The notes under the pieces: generated by a model
The model's input: the letters and a program-made list of their open reading frames with translations, nothing else
Databases searched by the model: none
What the model was told of the DNA's origin: nothing
Position numbers and translations under genes: made by a program
Shown here: positions 55,047 to 55,846 of the stretch, one piece after another
Layout: the number at the start of each line of letters is the position of its first letter
Numbering within the stretch: the stretch's first letter is position 1
Assembly: GCA_007695145.1 (NCBI GenBank)
Contig: REEI01000056.1
Span: 1-55,846, forward strand
DNA: 55,846 nucleotides
From: Saprospirales bacterium
GTDB lineage: Bacteria; Bacteroidota; Bacteroidia; Chitinophagales; Saprospiraceae
Reading direction: 5' to 3'

Positions 55047-55846
55047 TCACTTCACATGCACCAGTCTTCCAAACTCACGGTCGACTCCAGTGGATAGACT
55101 GTACAAGTACAGGCCGGGATTGGGTAAGTCCTCGGAGTAGATAGATATTTCATACTGCCCTGACTCGTACCAGCCGGCCTTTGACAATATCTCCATGCCG
55201 CTCGGATTGTACAATCTGAATTTAACCTCTGATGCCTCAGTTAAATTTAATCCGATTGCTGTGCTTCGATTGAAGGGATTGGGGCGAATATAGCTTATCA
55301 GGGCTCCCTCACTTTCCACTTTAGTCGACACAAAATTCGGATTTAACGGATTGGACTCCCCGGCTATGTATACCTCCGGTTTCAATCCCCTCTCCACTAT
55401 ATAAAGGTCGACACCACGACCCACTTTTTCTGCTTTTTCTGCTTTTTCAAACTTCAGTGCAAACAGCGCTGTCCCTTCACCTGTTTTGATTCCCTTCGGT
55501 GCACTCCAACTCAGGCCAAGGAGGCCTTCTGATAGTTGCGACATGCCAAAATTGCCTTCTGTTAATTTTATTTTTCCACTTTCAAAGCCCACAAACTTTA
55601 GATGGGAAGGGTCAAAGGAAATGGTCTTCTGCAGGCCCTCTAATTCAACTACTTTAATTATTTCAAACCAAATTTCCATCAGACCACTTGTTTCCCCTTT
55701 CCTCTCCAGTATATCTATTGCTATCTGCTCATACTTCTTCCTTTCACTTGACCCACTCAATCGGTGCGAGTGATTTACATCACCCTTCTTGATTGCTTTC
55801 CAGTTGTACACCCTTTGTTCTGTGTCGTTCGCATCTAGCCTTATCT
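55047..55846 (-). CDS. C-terminal part of a T9SS-sorted secreted protein (5' end outside window)
   Basis: The reading frame runs off the right edge; only the C-terminal part is visible. The stretch reads NDTEQRVYNWKAIKKGDVNH, a GDVN-type dockerin-like start, then a cohesin-like beta-sandwich (WFEIIKVVELEGLQKTISF, LGLSWSAPKGIKTGEGTALF). A type IX secretion C-terminal sorting domain follows: ISYIRPNPFNRSTAIGLNL, VKFRLYNPSGMEIL and LPNPGLYLYSL. It would be exported and anchored at or released from the cell surface. A GTG at 55811 is not a convincing start because the frame stays open upstream. Confidence 0.85.
   Translation of the reverse strand, partial: IRLDANDTEQRVYNWKAIKKGDVNHSHRLSGSSERKKYEQIAIDILERKGETSGLMEIWFEIIKVVELEGLQKTISFDPSHLKFVGFESGKIKLTEGNFGMSQLSEGLLGLSWSAPKGIKTGEGTALFALKFEKAEKAEKVGRGVDLYIVERGLKPEVYIAGESNPLNPNFVSTKVESEGALISYIRPNPFNRSTAIGLNLTEASEVKFRLYNPSGMEILSKAGWYESGQYEISIYSEDLPNPGLYLYSLSTGVDREFGRLVHVK

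Overview
The window is bacterial chromosome from a member of the Bacteroidota, most likely a Saprospiria/Lewinella-type marine or aquatic lineage (the class is inference). The phylum rests on several signs: type IX secretion C-terminal sorting domains (at 23.8 and 55.1 kb), a GLPGLI-family protein, OmpA proteins with thrombospondin type-3 repeats, M16 peptidase pairs, promoter -7 boxes of the TAnnTTTG type, few Shine-Dalgarno sites, and Bacteroidota-type PurM, PyrC and CcmE sequences.

Layout. 0-5 kb: a non-coding left edge, an oligopeptidase B lipoprotein (minus strand), a 3'-truncated IS4-like transposase and a small exported protein. 5.4-10.2 kb: smc followed by a purM-like gene. 10.3-14.3 kb: an accessory locus of exported proteins (two cysteine-containing secreted proteins, a tandem-OmpA protein, a GLPGLI protein) with a 48-bp tandem repeat. 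The two secreted-protein genes share an ungapped ~92-bp upstream block that stays in register to the start codon and can be read as a 24-codon ORF; this is the most unusual signal in the window. 14.3-21.2 kb: housekeeping genes (ppk1, a SanA-like gene overlapping tpiA, pyrC, and purK overlapping purE). 21.2-26.6 kb: minus-strand genes for a DinB-like protein, an OmpA/TSP3 protein, a short asparaginase-domain protein and a frameshifted T9SS-sorted agmatine-deiminase-like protein. 27-36 kb: a DEAD-box helicase, a small membrane protein, tRNA-Leu(TAA) and tRNA-Gly(GCC), mnmA, rimM, a NupC transporter and a uridine-kinase-like gene. 34.6-38.9 kb: a minus-strand ccmE-ccmF-DUF2520-small-ORF operon for cytochrome c maturation. 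39.3-48.7 kb: an ftsE-like ATPase, a YkuK-family protein, an M16 peptidase pair closed by a strong terminator, and a LemA/DUF2207 pair. 48.8-55.8 kb: a glycosyltransferase, an Rpn-type nuclease, two DUF3857/transglutaminase-like proteins and the 3' end of a T9SS-sorted protein running off the window.

How the genes relate. Nucleotide metabolism recurs (purM, purK-purE, pyrC, nupC, a udk-like gene) but in scattered small units. CcmE is the CxxxY type and sits directly before CcmF. The two DUF3857 proteins look like paralogues; one keeps a Cys-His-Asp triad and the other has Ser where the Cys should be. No CRISPR array, rRNA, prophage or complete insertion sequence was seen.
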